From NCBI GenBank assembly GCA_030426265.1, contig JAUHYP010000029.1:1-37248 (forward strand): DNA of 37,248 nt, given 5' to 3'. Positions 6,589 to 14,556 of the stretch are shown here, one piece after another. Under the pieces are notes generated by a model. The model saw only the letters and a list, made by a program, of their open reading frames with translations. It made no database searches and was not told the DNA's origin. Made by a program: the position numbers and the translations under genes. Numbering within the stretch: the first letter of the stretch is position 1; the number at the start of each line of letters is the position of its first letter. This stretch comes from Gammaproteobacteria bacterium (lineage in GTDB: Bacteria > Pseudomonadota > Gammaproteobacteria > Xanthomonadales > SZUA-36).

Positions 6589-6671
6589 GGCCCGCGAGGG
6601 ATGCGCCGAGCCCCTGGCTTCGGCCGGCACGCACGGCGGCAACGGTCCGCCAACACCCCGGGAGACGCCCC

Positions 6672-7085
6672 ATGCGAAAGTCCTTTGGCCGGAGCTTCGA
6701 CGAGCTCGCCCGCATCGTGGCGTTCACCGAAGCGTTCTTCCTTCAGGAGGGGATCGATCCGAACCTGCGCTACGTGGTGGACCTGTGTGTCGAGGAACTG
6801 TTCGTCAACATGGTCACTTACAACACGGAGACGCAGGAGGACATCCTCATCGAACTGGAACCGAACAACGGGGGCGTCCAGGTGAGCCTGACGGACTTCA
6901 ACGTGGAACGGTTCGATCCGCGCTCCGGGCCGCCGGTGGACATCGACGCGCCCCTGGAGGATCGCACCCCGGGGGGGCTCGGGCTGTACCTGGTGATGAA
7001 AATGGCCAACGCCATCCACTACGAATACCGCGACCGGAGCAGTAAAATCACCTTCGTTACGGACGGGAAGCCGCAGGATGTTTGA
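6672..7085 (+). CDS. RsbW-like anti-sigma factor / serine kinase
   Basis: 137 residues from ATG 6672, preceded by GGGAG. A single GHKL ATPase domain: the N box is CVEELFVNMVTYN (Glu42, Asn46) and the glycine-rich lid is RTPGGLGLYLVMKM. Family members bind a sigma factor or another target and phosphorylate the STAS antagonist when ATP is bound. The gene overlaps the STAS gene by 8 bp, so the two are translationally coupled. Its target is not evident: classical RsbW binds sigma-B type factors, whereas the sigma factor next door is of the ECF class and has its own anti-sigma factor. Confidence 0.88.
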   Translation: MRKSFGRSFDELARIVAFTEAFFLQEGIDPNLRYVVDLCVEELFVNMVTYNTETQEDILIELEPNNGGVQVSLTDFNVERFDPRSGPPVDIDAPLEDRTPGGLGLYLVMKMANAIHYEYRDRSSKITFVTDGKPQDV

Positions 7086-7380
7086 GATCGAAACCATGGA
7101 CGACGGGCGCATACGGCTTGCCGGGCGGCTCGATGCGGCAAAAGCGCCCCGTGCGCAGGAAGTGCTCGACCTGGTCGACGGCCCCTGTGTCCTCGACATG
7201 AGCGCCCTGGAGTACATCTCCAGCGCCGGGCTGGGTGTCCTTCTTCGGACCCACAAGCGGCTCATGGCAGACGGCGAGGGCGTGCACCTGGTCAACGTCA
7301 ACAGCCACATCAACGACATCTTCACCTATTCGGGATTCGACCGCCTGTTCCATATCGAAGCAGCGGTCTCCCAGGGCTGA
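7078..7380 (+). CDS. STAS-domain anti-sigma factor antagonist
   Basis: 100 residues, one STAS domain. The phosphorylation loop reads YISSAGLGVLL with Ser48/Ser49 in the place of the phosphorylatable serine of SpoIIAA/RsbV. Family knowledge predicts that the unphosphorylated form binds the RsbW-like kinase and that the SpoIIE-type phosphatase encoded upstream restores that form. It starts inside the end of the kinase gene. The 75-bp gap to the sigma factor gene holds no obvious promoter or terminator, so read-through is likely. Confidence 0.9.
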   Translation: MFEIETMDDGRIRLAGRLDAAKAPRAQEVLDLVDGPCVLDMSALEYISSAGLGVLLRTHKRLMADGEGVHLVNVNSHINDIFTYSGFDRLFHIEAAVSQG

Positions 7381-7455
7381 ATTCCGCCCGCTCCGGCGGC
7401 CAGCGAAGCAATTCCCCCATGAAAAAAAACATGCACCAGACACCAACCTTTTTCG

Positions 7456-8013
7456 ATGGAGCCGGTAATCGTGGGTAACGACCGCGATGCCGCCCTGATC
7501 GAGGACTGCAGGAAAGGGGACCGCCAGGCGCTGGCGTCGTTGGTCCGGCGTTACGAGAGGCCGGTGTTCAATGCCGCCTACCGGATGCTGGGAACCGCGG
7601 ATGAAGCGGCCGATGTGACTCAGACGACCTTTCTGAAGGCGTTCGAGAATCTCGACCGGTACAACCCGCAGTACAAGTTTTTCAGCTGGATCTACCGGAT
7701 TGCGGTGAACGAATCGATCAACCAGCTCCACCGGCGCAAGCGGACCGAGGAGTTGGGCGACAACCAGGGTGCGACCGAGGCCGGCCCTGACGCGGCGGTG
7801 GCGGCAGAAATGCTGAGCGAGGAAATCCAGGAGGTGCTCCTGGATCTGAGTGAAGACCACCGTGCGGTGATCGTGTTGCGACACTTCACCGAGTGCAGCT
7901 ACCGGGAGATAGGTGAAGTGCTGCAAATACCGGAAAAAACGGTGAAATCACGGCTGTTTTCCGCCCGCCAGGTCATGCGGGAGCAGCTCGAACGCAGGGG
8001 GTTCACACCATGA
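7456..8013 (+). CDS. ECF-family RNA polymerase sigma factor (RpoE-like)
   Basis: 185 residues from ATG 7456 (a GTG at 7471 is also possible). Region 2: YERPVFNAAYRMLG, DEAADVTQTTFLKAF and FFSWIYRIAVNESINQLHRRKR. Region 4: LSEDHRAVIVLRHFTECSYREIGEVL and PEKTVKSRLFSAR, the helix-turn-helix reading the -35 element. No region 1 or 3, as expected for the class. The stop overlaps the start of the anti-sigma gene by 4 bp, so sigma and anti-sigma are coupled. The regulon cannot be seen from the window. Confidence 0.93.
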   Translation: MEPVIVGNDRDAALIEDCRKGDRQALASLVRRYERPVFNAAYRMLGTADEAADVTQTTFLKAFENLDRYNPQYKFFSWIYRIAVNESINQLHRRKRTEELGDNQGATEAGPDAAVAAEMLSEEIQEVLLDLSEDHRAVIVLRHFTECSYREIGEVLQIPEKTVKSRLFSARQVMREQLERRGFTP

Positions 8014-8774
8014 TGAATCAGGAACACAGGGAACTCGTACAGGCCGGCTTCGATGGTGAACTCGATGCCGCCGGCCGCGCGCGTCTCGAAACCTTGCTGG
8101 CCGAGTCGGAAGAGGCGAGGGTGCTCATGGCCGACCTGGAAGCCATCGATGCCTTCCTGGACCGTGCGCCCCCGCTGGAAGCCCCCGCCGGGCTTCATTC
8201 ACGCATCGTGGACGGCATCTCGCTGCCGCAGCCGTCCCGGTTCCTTTCCCTGTTCAGCCTTTCAGACCTGCCCGGGGTGTTGCGTTACGGCCTGGCCGCG
8301 TCCGCCGCCGTGCTGTTGACCGTGGCGGTATACCGCGTGGGCAACGAGATGGACCCTTCCGTGGACTACGACCAGATGGTCGGCACCATCGCCAGCGGTG
8401 GCCCCGTCGCCGGTGGTGAGGTCATCGATCGTTTCGGCTTCGAGGCCGAAGGGGCGAGCGCGGAGATCAAGTTGATGGAACGCGGAGGGGTCTATGCGCT
8501 GGAGTTCGAACTCGACTCCGAGGCGCCGCTGCAGTTCGACGTCGACTTTTCCGGCATTGGCCTGGAATTCGACGCCTTCGCCCGCCAGGACGAGGATCTC
8601 GAGGCGGTGTCCTGGTCCGGCGAGACCCTCAGCGCCCGGGCGCGCGGCCAACAGAAGTTCGTGATCCTGATGCGACGCACCGGCGAAGGCGCAGAGGCCG
8701 GATCGAGAATCGGCCTGGAAATCTCACGTGAGGGCTCCTCCATCGAGACGGGGTGGCTGGAACCAGGCTGGTAA
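8010..8774 (+). CDS. Membrane-anchored anti-sigma factor
   Basis: 254 residues, start overlapping the sigma factor stop. The N-terminal 70 residues resemble an anti-sigma domain (VQAGFDGELDAAGRARLETLLAE) but without the His-Cys-Cys zinc motif; the protein contains no Cys. One membrane helix follows (about 90-108, YGLAASAAVLLTVAVYRVG), then a roughly 145-residue extracytoplasmic domain rich in acidic residues and beta-prone segments, with no family recognised. The place after an ECF sigma gene and before a PrsW-type protease gene supports a role in holding the sigma factor until regulated proteolysis. Assignment rests mainly on topology and context. Confidence 0.75.
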   Translation: MMNQEHRELVQAGFDGELDAAGRARLETLLAESEEARVLMADLEAIDAFLDRAPPLEAPAGLHSRIVDGISLPQPSRFLSLFSLSDLPGVLRYGLAASAAVLLTVAVYRVGNEMDPSVDYDQMVGTIASGGPVAGGEVIDRFGFEAEGASAEIKLMERGGVYALEFELDSEAPLQFDVDFSGIGLEFDAFARQDEDLEAVSWSGETLSARARGQQKFVILMRRTGEGAEAGSRIGLEISREGSSIETGWLEPGW

Positions 8775-8842
8775 TCGCTTGAGCCCCCTGTGGGGCTTGG
8801 GCAAGATAGGGTCTGGCCGAACCGGGGTGCCGCCAGGCGTCC

Positions 8843-9856
8843 ATGTCCCAGGAACTGATCGTCCGTGCACCCGTGGGACTGCTTCCGGTCCTGCTTTATC
8901 TCGTCCTCCTGCTCTGGATGGACTCCTACAAGCTCGTTCGCCTCGGGACGATACTCGCGGTCATCTTCGCCGGCGCGATCACGGCTGCCGCCGCCTATTT
9001 CCTGAACGGTGAACTGCAGCGGCTCACGGGTCTGCCGTTCTCGCTGTATTCGCGCTATCTGGGGCCGCTGGCGGAGGAGGTGCTGAAAGGGCTCGTCATC
9101 GTGTGGCTGTTTCGCACGCACCGGATCGGCTTCCTGGTCGACGGCGCGATCCTGGGTTTCGCGGTGGGCGCGGGGTTCGCCGTGGCGGAGAATTTCTTCT
9201 ACCTCACCGTCGCCGGCGACGAATCGCTGCCGGTCTGGATCGTGCGGGGTTTCGGCACGGCCATCATGCACGGGGCCGTGACCGCCATCTTCGCCATCCT
9301 CGCCCAGGTGCTCACCGAGCGGAACATGAAGATCAACCCGCTGCTGTACGTTCCCGGCCTCCTTCTGGCCTGGGGCCTGCACTCGGTCTACAACCACTTT
9401 CCCTTGCACCCCATCACCATGACCCTGGTGGTCATGGTGATCGTTCCGCCCCTGCTGCATTTCGTGTTCCGACTCAGCGCCGCGCGGCTTCACCGCTGGC
9501 TGGAACTCGACTTCGACGCCGATGCGCTGCTGCTCGAACAGATCAATTCGGCAGCCTTCTCCAGCAGCCGGATCGGCCGGTTTCTTAATGACCTGCGCCA
9601 GGCCTTCGATGGCCCGGTGGTGGTCGACATGCTCTGCTACCTGCGGCTCTACACGGAGCTGGCGATGCGGGCGAAGGGGGTATTGATGATGCGCGAGGCG
9701 GGTCTGGACGTGCCGGTGGGAGAGCGCACCCGGGCCAAGTTCGAGGAACTCGACTACCTGGAACGCAGCATCGGCAAGACCGGCATTCTCGCGATGCGTC
9801 CCTTCCTGCACATGGAGCGCAAGGACCTCTGGCAGTTGAACGTCCTGGGTAAATGA
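8843..9856 (+). CDS. prsW: PrsW-type intramembrane metalloprotease
   Basis: 337 residues with about seven or eight membrane segments over the first 230. The PrsW signature residues are present: Glu78-Glu79 in AEEVLKGL, Glu116 in VAENFFY, His143 in MHGAVTAI and His180 in GLHSVYNH. In Bacillus subtilis PrsW makes the first cut in the anti-sigma factor RsiW; here the gene follows an ECF sigma/anti-sigma pair by 68 bp, so the upstream anti-sigma factor is the natural candidate substrate (inference). A soluble C-terminal part of roughly 100 residues (LDFDADALLLEQINSA) is additional to the core protease and unrecognised. Confidence 0.88.
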   Translation: MSQELIVRAPVGLLPVLLYLVLLLWMDSYKLVRLGTILAVIFAGAITAAAAYFLNGELQRLTGLPFSLYSRYLGPLAEEVLKGLVIVWLFRTHRIGFLVDGAILGFAVGAGFAVAENFFYLTVAGDESLPVWIVRGFGTAIMHGAVTAIFAILAQVLTERNMKINPLLYVPGLLLAWGLHSVYNHFPLHPITMTLVVMVIVPPLLHFVFRLSAARLHRWLELDFDADALLLEQINSAAFSSSRIGRFLNDLRQAFDGPVVVDMLCYLRLYTELAMRAKGVLMMREAGLDVPVGERTRAKFEELDYLERSIGKTGILAMRPFLHMERKDLWQLNVLGK

Positions 9857-10001
9857 AGCGGCCGGGTGGTTGCCTCATCGAGTGAGCGGTGAATGGCGGC
9901 CGGTCGGCAGGACGGCGTCGCTTGTGCTTGACTAGGGGTAGGCGCTGCGTGCGGCACCCGGCCGCGCCGGTGATGCCCGAAAGTCGCCCAGGGGAACGCT
10001 C

Positions 10002-10562
10002 ATGAAGTGCTTCTACTATCTTGCTCCCAGCCTGGATTCCACCCACGCCATTGCCGACGATCTCAATTCCGTCGGCGTGGTCGAATGGTTCATCCACGTG
10101 ATCGCGCGGGACGAAGCAGGCCTGCGCCGGGAAAAGCTCCATTCCAGCAACTACTTCGAAACCACCGACATCATTCGGGACGGCCTGATCGGGGCGGCAC
10201 TGGGTTTTGTCGGGGCCTTCCTCGCCCTCGGGCTGGTGCTTGCGTTCAAGCCCTTCGGGCCCGAGGCGCCCACCGTGTTGTACGGATTCATCTTTGTGGT
10301 GATCACCCTGTTCGGCGCCTGGGTGGGTGGGCTGACGGGCATCGACAACGAAAACCGCAAGATTCGCCGGTTTCACGACAACGTCGAGAACGGAGAATTC
10401 CTTCTCCTGATCTATGCCCAGAAGGAACAGGAGGACGCCGTGCGGCAGGTGATGCAGGAAAAGCATCCCGAGGCGCGGCTGGCCGCCGTGGACCGCCATT
10501 TCCTCAATCCCTTCGCCCGCTTGCGCCGCCGCCAGGTTTCCGGCACACCCAGCGAGGCCTGA
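10002..10562 (+). CDS. Two-helix membrane protein of unknown function
   Basis: 186 residues from ATG 10002 with GGGGA upstream. A soluble N-terminal part (about 1-60: FYYLAPSLDSTHAIADDL, WFIHVIARDEAGL) is followed by two membrane helices (about 62-82 and 89-110, the second ending GAWVGGLTGID), then a charged C-terminal part. This helical-hairpin arrangement after a small alpha/beta domain resembles the DUF1269/general stress 17M-type membrane proteins, but I cannot confirm the family. It is the last gene before a strong terminator; 145 bp separate it from prsW, so co-transcription is uncertain. Confidence 0.7.
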   Translation: MKCFYYLAPSLDSTHAIADDLNSVGVVEWFIHVIARDEAGLRREKLHSSNYFETTDIIRDGLIGAALGFVGAFLALGLVLAFKPFGPEAPTVLYGFIFVVITLFGAWVGGLTGIDNENRKIRRFHDNVENGEFLLLIYAQKEQEDAVRQVMQEKHPEARLAAVDRHFLNPFARLRRRQVSGTPSEA

Positions 10563-10583
10563 GGCGAGCAGGGTGCCCCGCAC

Positions 10584-10615
10584 AAAAAAAGGCCGGGACG
10601 AATCCCGGCCTTTTT
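10584..10615. terminator. Bidirectional intrinsic terminator
   Basis: An 8-bp stem GGCCGGGA/TCCCGGCC (10591-10610) has a CGAA loop, flanked by seven A on the left and five T on the right. It serves the rightward membrane-protein gene and the leftward peroxiredoxin gene, which converge here. Confidence 0.93.
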
Positions 10616-10635
10616 CTGGTGAACGCTGAGGTGGA

Positions 10636-11178
<543 letters not shown>

Positions 11179-11369
11179 GGAAATACTCCTTGGCAATGTC
11201 GTTGGATGTCATTCATCCGAAAAAAAACCCCTCCAAAGCCATTTGGGGTCGGCGCTTGGACCTGCCTCGAGCTCTGGTTCTGGGGGATGAACAGGTTTGC
11301 GGCACCATTATCTCACCGGGCGCCATATTCCGAAATCGATTGTTCCAATATTCCTGATAGGCAAAGCCG

Positions 11370-12386
11370 ATGGCGTCATTGATCGACCCGCGATATCCGC
11401 TGTGTGAACTGCATCGCCACCTCGATGGCAGCGTGCGTCTGGGCACGCTCCTGGACCTGGCCCGCGAACATGATCTGGCGCTGCCGGCGAAGACCGAGGA
11501 AGACTTGGCGCCGCATGTGCACATCGACGGGGCCGAGCCGGGGCTGCTGGCCTTCCTGGCCCGGTTCCATTGGCTGCTGGAAGTGCTCGTGGACGAGGCG
11601 GCTTGCCGCCGCGTGGCCTTCGAGAACGTCGAGGACGCCGCAAGGGAAGGCCTGGACTACGTGGAGCTTCGTTTCAGTCCCGCGTTCATGGCGGAACGCC
11701 ACGGGCTGGACCCCCGCGGCGTGGTGGAAGCCTGTGTCGACGGCGCGCGAAGTGGGCAACGCGAATTCGGCGTTCGCGTGGGGCTGATCGGCATCCTCAG
11801 CCGGACCTACGGCGTGGAGGCCTGCGCCCGCGAACTGGACGCCCTGTTGGCCTGCGCCGATGGCCTCGTGGGCGTGGACCTTGCCGGGGACGAGGCCGGA
11901 TTCCCGGCCGGCCTCTTCGTGCCGCACTTCCGCCGGGTGCGGGAGGCGGGCTTGCGCGTGACCATCCATGCGGGTGAGGCGGACGGGCCGGAAAGTGTCT
12001 GGTCCTCCATACGCGATCTCGGCGCGGAGCGGATCGGGCATGGATTCCGCGCCGCGGAGGATCCGGCCCTGGTGGCGTTCCTCGCAGAAACCGGCATCGG
12101 CCTGGAGTGCTGTCCCACCTCCAACCTGCACACGAGCACCGTGCGCCGTTACGAGGACCACCCCATCCGGGGACTGGCGGACGCCGGGGTGCGGTTCTGC
12201 CTGAACACCGACGATCCGGGCATCAGCGCCATCACCATCGGCCATGAATACGACATCGCGGCCTCATCGGTCGGGTTGACCCCGGCCCAGGTCCGGCAGT
12301 CACAAAAGGATGCCCTGGAGATGGCATTCCTGAGTGATGACGATAAAAAAGAACTGATAAAACAAAAAGTAGAAAAAACTAATTAA
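11370..12386 (+). CDS. add: Adenosine deaminase
   Basis: 338 residues from ATG 11370. Hydrolytic deamination of adenosine (or a related purine) to inosine in salvage. Zinc and catalytic residues are in place: His15 and His17 in ELHRHLDG, IHAGE (zinc His, catalytic Glu), RIGHGF and NTDDPGIS (zinc Asp pair). The last 20 or so codons are AT- and Lys-rich (KKELIKQKVEKTN), unlike the GC-rich remainder. Adenine deaminase-type members of the superfamily are a possible alternative. It stands alone, convergent with the PhyH gene 18 bp away. Confidence 0.92.
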   Translation: MASLIDPRYPLCELHRHLDGSVRLGTLLDLAREHDLALPAKTEEDLAPHVHIDGAEPGLLAFLARFHWLLEVLVDEAACRRVAFENVEDAAREGLDYVELRFSPAFMAERHGLDPRGVVEACVDGARSGQREFGVRVGLIGILSRTYGVEACARELDALLACADGLVGVDLAGDEAGFPAGLFVPHFRRVREAGLRVTIHAGEADGPESVWSSIRDLGAERIGHGFRAAEDPALVAFLAETGIGLECCPTSNLHTSTVRRYEDHPIRGLADAGVRFCLNTDDPGISAITIGHEYDIAASSVGLTPAQVRQSQKDALEMAFLSDDDKKELIKQKVEKTN

Positions 12387-12404
12387 AGTAAATTAACGTT
12401 TTCT

Positions 12405-13244
12405 TCAGACCCGGAATCGAGGCAGGTTCGGGCGCTGCAGCCAGTTGTCCGTGTCCCAGCCCGAGCTGGCGTCGGCGAAGTGCAGGGACAGGGCCGTTCG
12501 GGACCGCCCGGAACGGTTTGCCGCGCTGGCATGGGGCAGGTGATCGCTGAACAGCACTGCGCCGCCGGCCGGTACTTCCAGCGCGAGCACATCCTCCGGC
12601 GCCGGCCAGGGCGTAGCATCCAGGGCCTCGAGTTGTCCCTTGCGGCTGTGCCAGTCCACCCGGTAACGCTCACGAAGGGGTCCGCGATGTCCCCCGGGCT
12701 GCACCAGCAGGCAGCCGTTGTCGGCCGAAGCATCCTCGAGCGCCACCCATAGTCCGATCACCGAGGGGGGTGTGCTGTAGAGATACGTCGCATCCTGGTG
12801 CCAGCGGACTTCACCACCGATCTGCGGCTGTTTGAAGATCACCATGGACTGCCACAGTTCCGGCTGTTCATGACCCAGCGACCGCAGGACTTCGCCAATG
12901 AAGGGCTGGCGGCAGAAATCGCCCAGTTCCGCAATGTGGTCATGCAGGGCATGACCGATCTTGTTGATCGCCCGTTCGGGCGCAGTCGTCAGCCTGCCGT
13001 CGTCGTCCAGCGCATCGGCCTCCAGGAAACTGGACACGCTTTCGGCCGATTGCAGGAATCGCTCGTCCCGACCTTCATCCCGGTCCAGAGTGCTGAACAC
13101 GCCCTGGTGGTCGCTCGGGTCGAAGGCGGCGACCTGTCGGGTGATGGCCTCGCGAACAGGAGCCAGCGAAGCCTCCGGGAACGCGTCCGGCAGCACGAGG
13201 AATCCCTGGTCGTGATAGCGGCGCACTGCCTGTGGGTTGAGCAT
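12405..13244 (-). CDS. Phytanoyl-CoA dioxygenase (PhyH) family protein
   Basis: 279 residues from ATG 13244. Fe(II)/2-oxoglutarate-dependent oxygenase fold: the metal triad is RWHQDATYLY (His, Asp) plus the distal His in HLPHASAANRSG, with RSRTALSLHF supplying the 2-oxoglutarate Arg. The N-terminal YHDQGFLVLPDAF is typical of the family. The substrate cannot be read from sequence: bacterial PhyH proteins include ectoine hydroxylases and many uncharacterised hydroxylases, and no ectoine genes are near. Confidence 0.88.
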   Translation of the reverse strand: MLNPQAVRRYHDQGFLVLPDAFPEASLAPVREAITRQVAAFDPSDHQGVFSTLDRDEGRDERFLQSAESVSSFLEADALDDDGRLTTAPERAINKIGHALHDHIAELGDFCRQPFIGEVLRSLGHEQPELWQSMVIFKQPQIGGEVRWHQDATYLYSTPPSVIGLWVALEDASADNGCLLVQPGGHRGPLRERYRVDWHSRKGQLEALDATPWPAPEDVLALEVPAGGAVLFSDHLPHASAANRSGRSRTALSLHFADASSGWDTDNWLQRPNLPRFRV

Positions 13245-13521
13245 CGACGGACTCCTCCAGATGCGCTGATTCGGGCGCTCACGTCATCATACGGTCACAG
13301 CCTCCGGATATCCTGCACAGCCTGTCTTCCCGTCGATGACCCCGTCGCCCAACCGTACGGCCCCATCGATGGATCGATCTCCCTGACGGCGATCTCTGAG
13401 CCTTGGCCGCCCCCTACCTTCATGGGCGGCTTTTTTTTGTATCCCCGGCAGAGACTTGCGCGCACTGGTGACCCGCGCCGGCGAGGTTGTTCCGGCCCCC
13501 GTTGCCTTCATGACGTTTTGC
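13245..13521 (+). other. Gap with orphan rightward terminator (possible small RNA)
   Basis: About 280 bases with no convincing protein frame, between the divergent PhyH and cytochrome c genes. It carries a strong rightward terminator (13406-13438) that no known gene needs, and an inverted repeat ATCGAT-GG-ATCGAT near 13364. A short rightward transcript of up to 170 nt is possible. Confidence 0.4.
13406..13438 (+). terminator. Orphan intrinsic terminator
   Basis: A 7-bp stem GCCGCCC/GGGCGGC (13406-13412 and 13424-13430) is followed by eight T. It is rightward only. There is no rightward gene between 12386 and this point; the adenosine deaminase gene ends 1 kb upstream with a leftward gene between. 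Confidence 0.85.
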
Positions 13522-13527
13522 TATCAT
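13522..13527 (+). promoter_or_regulatory. Possible -10 box overlapping the first ATG of the cytochrome gene
   Basis: TATCAT at 13522-13527 within TTTTGCTATCATGG looks like a -10 hexamer and would place transcription start downstream of the ATG at 13526. No good -35 box was found. Confidence 0.3.
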
Positions 13528-14386
13528 GGCTGCAACATCAGGGAGGATTTCCACGCTGTCTCGCTGGATAAGAAGAATCGCGCTCACCTTGCTGACCGTG
13601 GCCTGGATGTCCGCGGCCTGGATTTACCTCGCCAGCCGCCAGATCATCACCCACCAGTACGTGCCCGATGTGCGCAACCTGGCCTCCGTGACCGACCCGG
13701 ACCTGCTCGAGGAAGGCGAACGCCTGGCGCAGGTCTACGGATGTTACGGTGGTTGCCATGGCGATCGGATGCAGGGCGCCGTCATCCAGGAGCACCCGCT
13801 CAACGGCCGACTGGTCGCTCCCAATCTCACGCAGTCGATGCAGCGCCTCTCTTTGCCCGAACTCGAAGCGATCGTGCGCCAGGGCATTCGGGCCGACGGC
13901 ACCTCGGTGTTCGGCATGCCGTCCGCCTCGTTCGCCGCCATGACCGACCGGGAGTTGAGCGCCATCCTGTCCTTCATTCGTCGTTACCCGCTCCAGTCCG
14001 AGAACTACGGACAGAGCGACCATGGCCTGCTGACGCGATGGCGCATGGTCAGCGGCGCATTGCCGGCCGAGGCCGAGATCCGCTACCACCAGCCCTGGCG
14101 TGAGACCTTCCGCGGCAACGAGAACCGTCTGGGTGAATACCTGGCCGTCGTGGCCTGCGCCCAATGCCATGGACAGGACCTGGAAGGCAGCGAGACCACC
14201 GGCGCGCCCTCCCTGGACCGGGTGCACGACTACGATCGCTTCGAGTTCCGTGCGTTGATGGAGGAGGGCGTGGCGCCCGGCGCACGGGAGGTCGGGGGCA
14301 AACGCCGGCTCGCCAGCGCCCGCTACTCTCGCCTGACCGACGACGAAATCGACGCCCTGATGGTGTTTCTGAAGACTCGACCCTGA
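13526..14386 (+). CDS. Membrane-anchored diheme-type cytochrome c
   Basis: 286 residues from ATG 13526, 276 if translation begins at CTG 13556, which has GGGAGG nine bases upstream and would give MSRWIRRIALTLL. An uncleaved membrane helix (about 15-36) anchors the protein, with the rest in the periplasm. Two heme sites: Cys73-Tyr-Gly-Gly-Cys77-His78 is CX3CH, not CXXCH; Cys211-Ala-Gln-Cys214-His215 is canonical. Each is followed by a typical class I cytochrome segment (LPELEAIVRQGIRADG..FGMPS; RLASARYSRLTDDEID). The role is probably electron transfer to a periplasmic or quinone-linked enzyme, but no dehydrogenase partner is adjacent. Confidence 0.85.
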   Translation: MAATSGRISTLSRWIRRIALTLLTVAWMSAAWIYLASRQIITHQYVPDVRNLASVTDPDLLEEGERLAQVYGCYGGCHGDRMQGAVIQEHPLNGRLVAPNLTQSMQRLSLPELEAIVRQGIRADGTSVFGMPSASFAAMTDRELSAILSFIRRYPLQSENYGQSDHGLLTRWRMVSGALPAEAEIRYHQPWRETFRGNENRLGEYLAVVACAQCHGQDLEGSETTGAPSLDRVHDYDRFEFRALMEEGVAPGAREVGGKRRLASARYSRLTDDEIDALMVFLKTRP

Positions 14387-14556
14387 GTCATTCGGGCCCG
14401 CTCCTCGGGGGGGGCGTTAAATTTGTGTTATAACGTCGCGTGTTGCGTTCCTCCTGGAGCGGACCCGGTCCCGGGCCGAATCACAGGCGATTTCGATCGA
14501 GGGCGTTGGCCCACCCATCGCCCGACCCACCCGTATCCCCAAACAGGCAGGCATCC

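Noticed and set aside
8840-9860. CPBP/Abi-type protease rather than PrsW
   Set aside because: The EExxK, ExxxF and two His positions and the sigma/anti-sigma context fit PrsW better.
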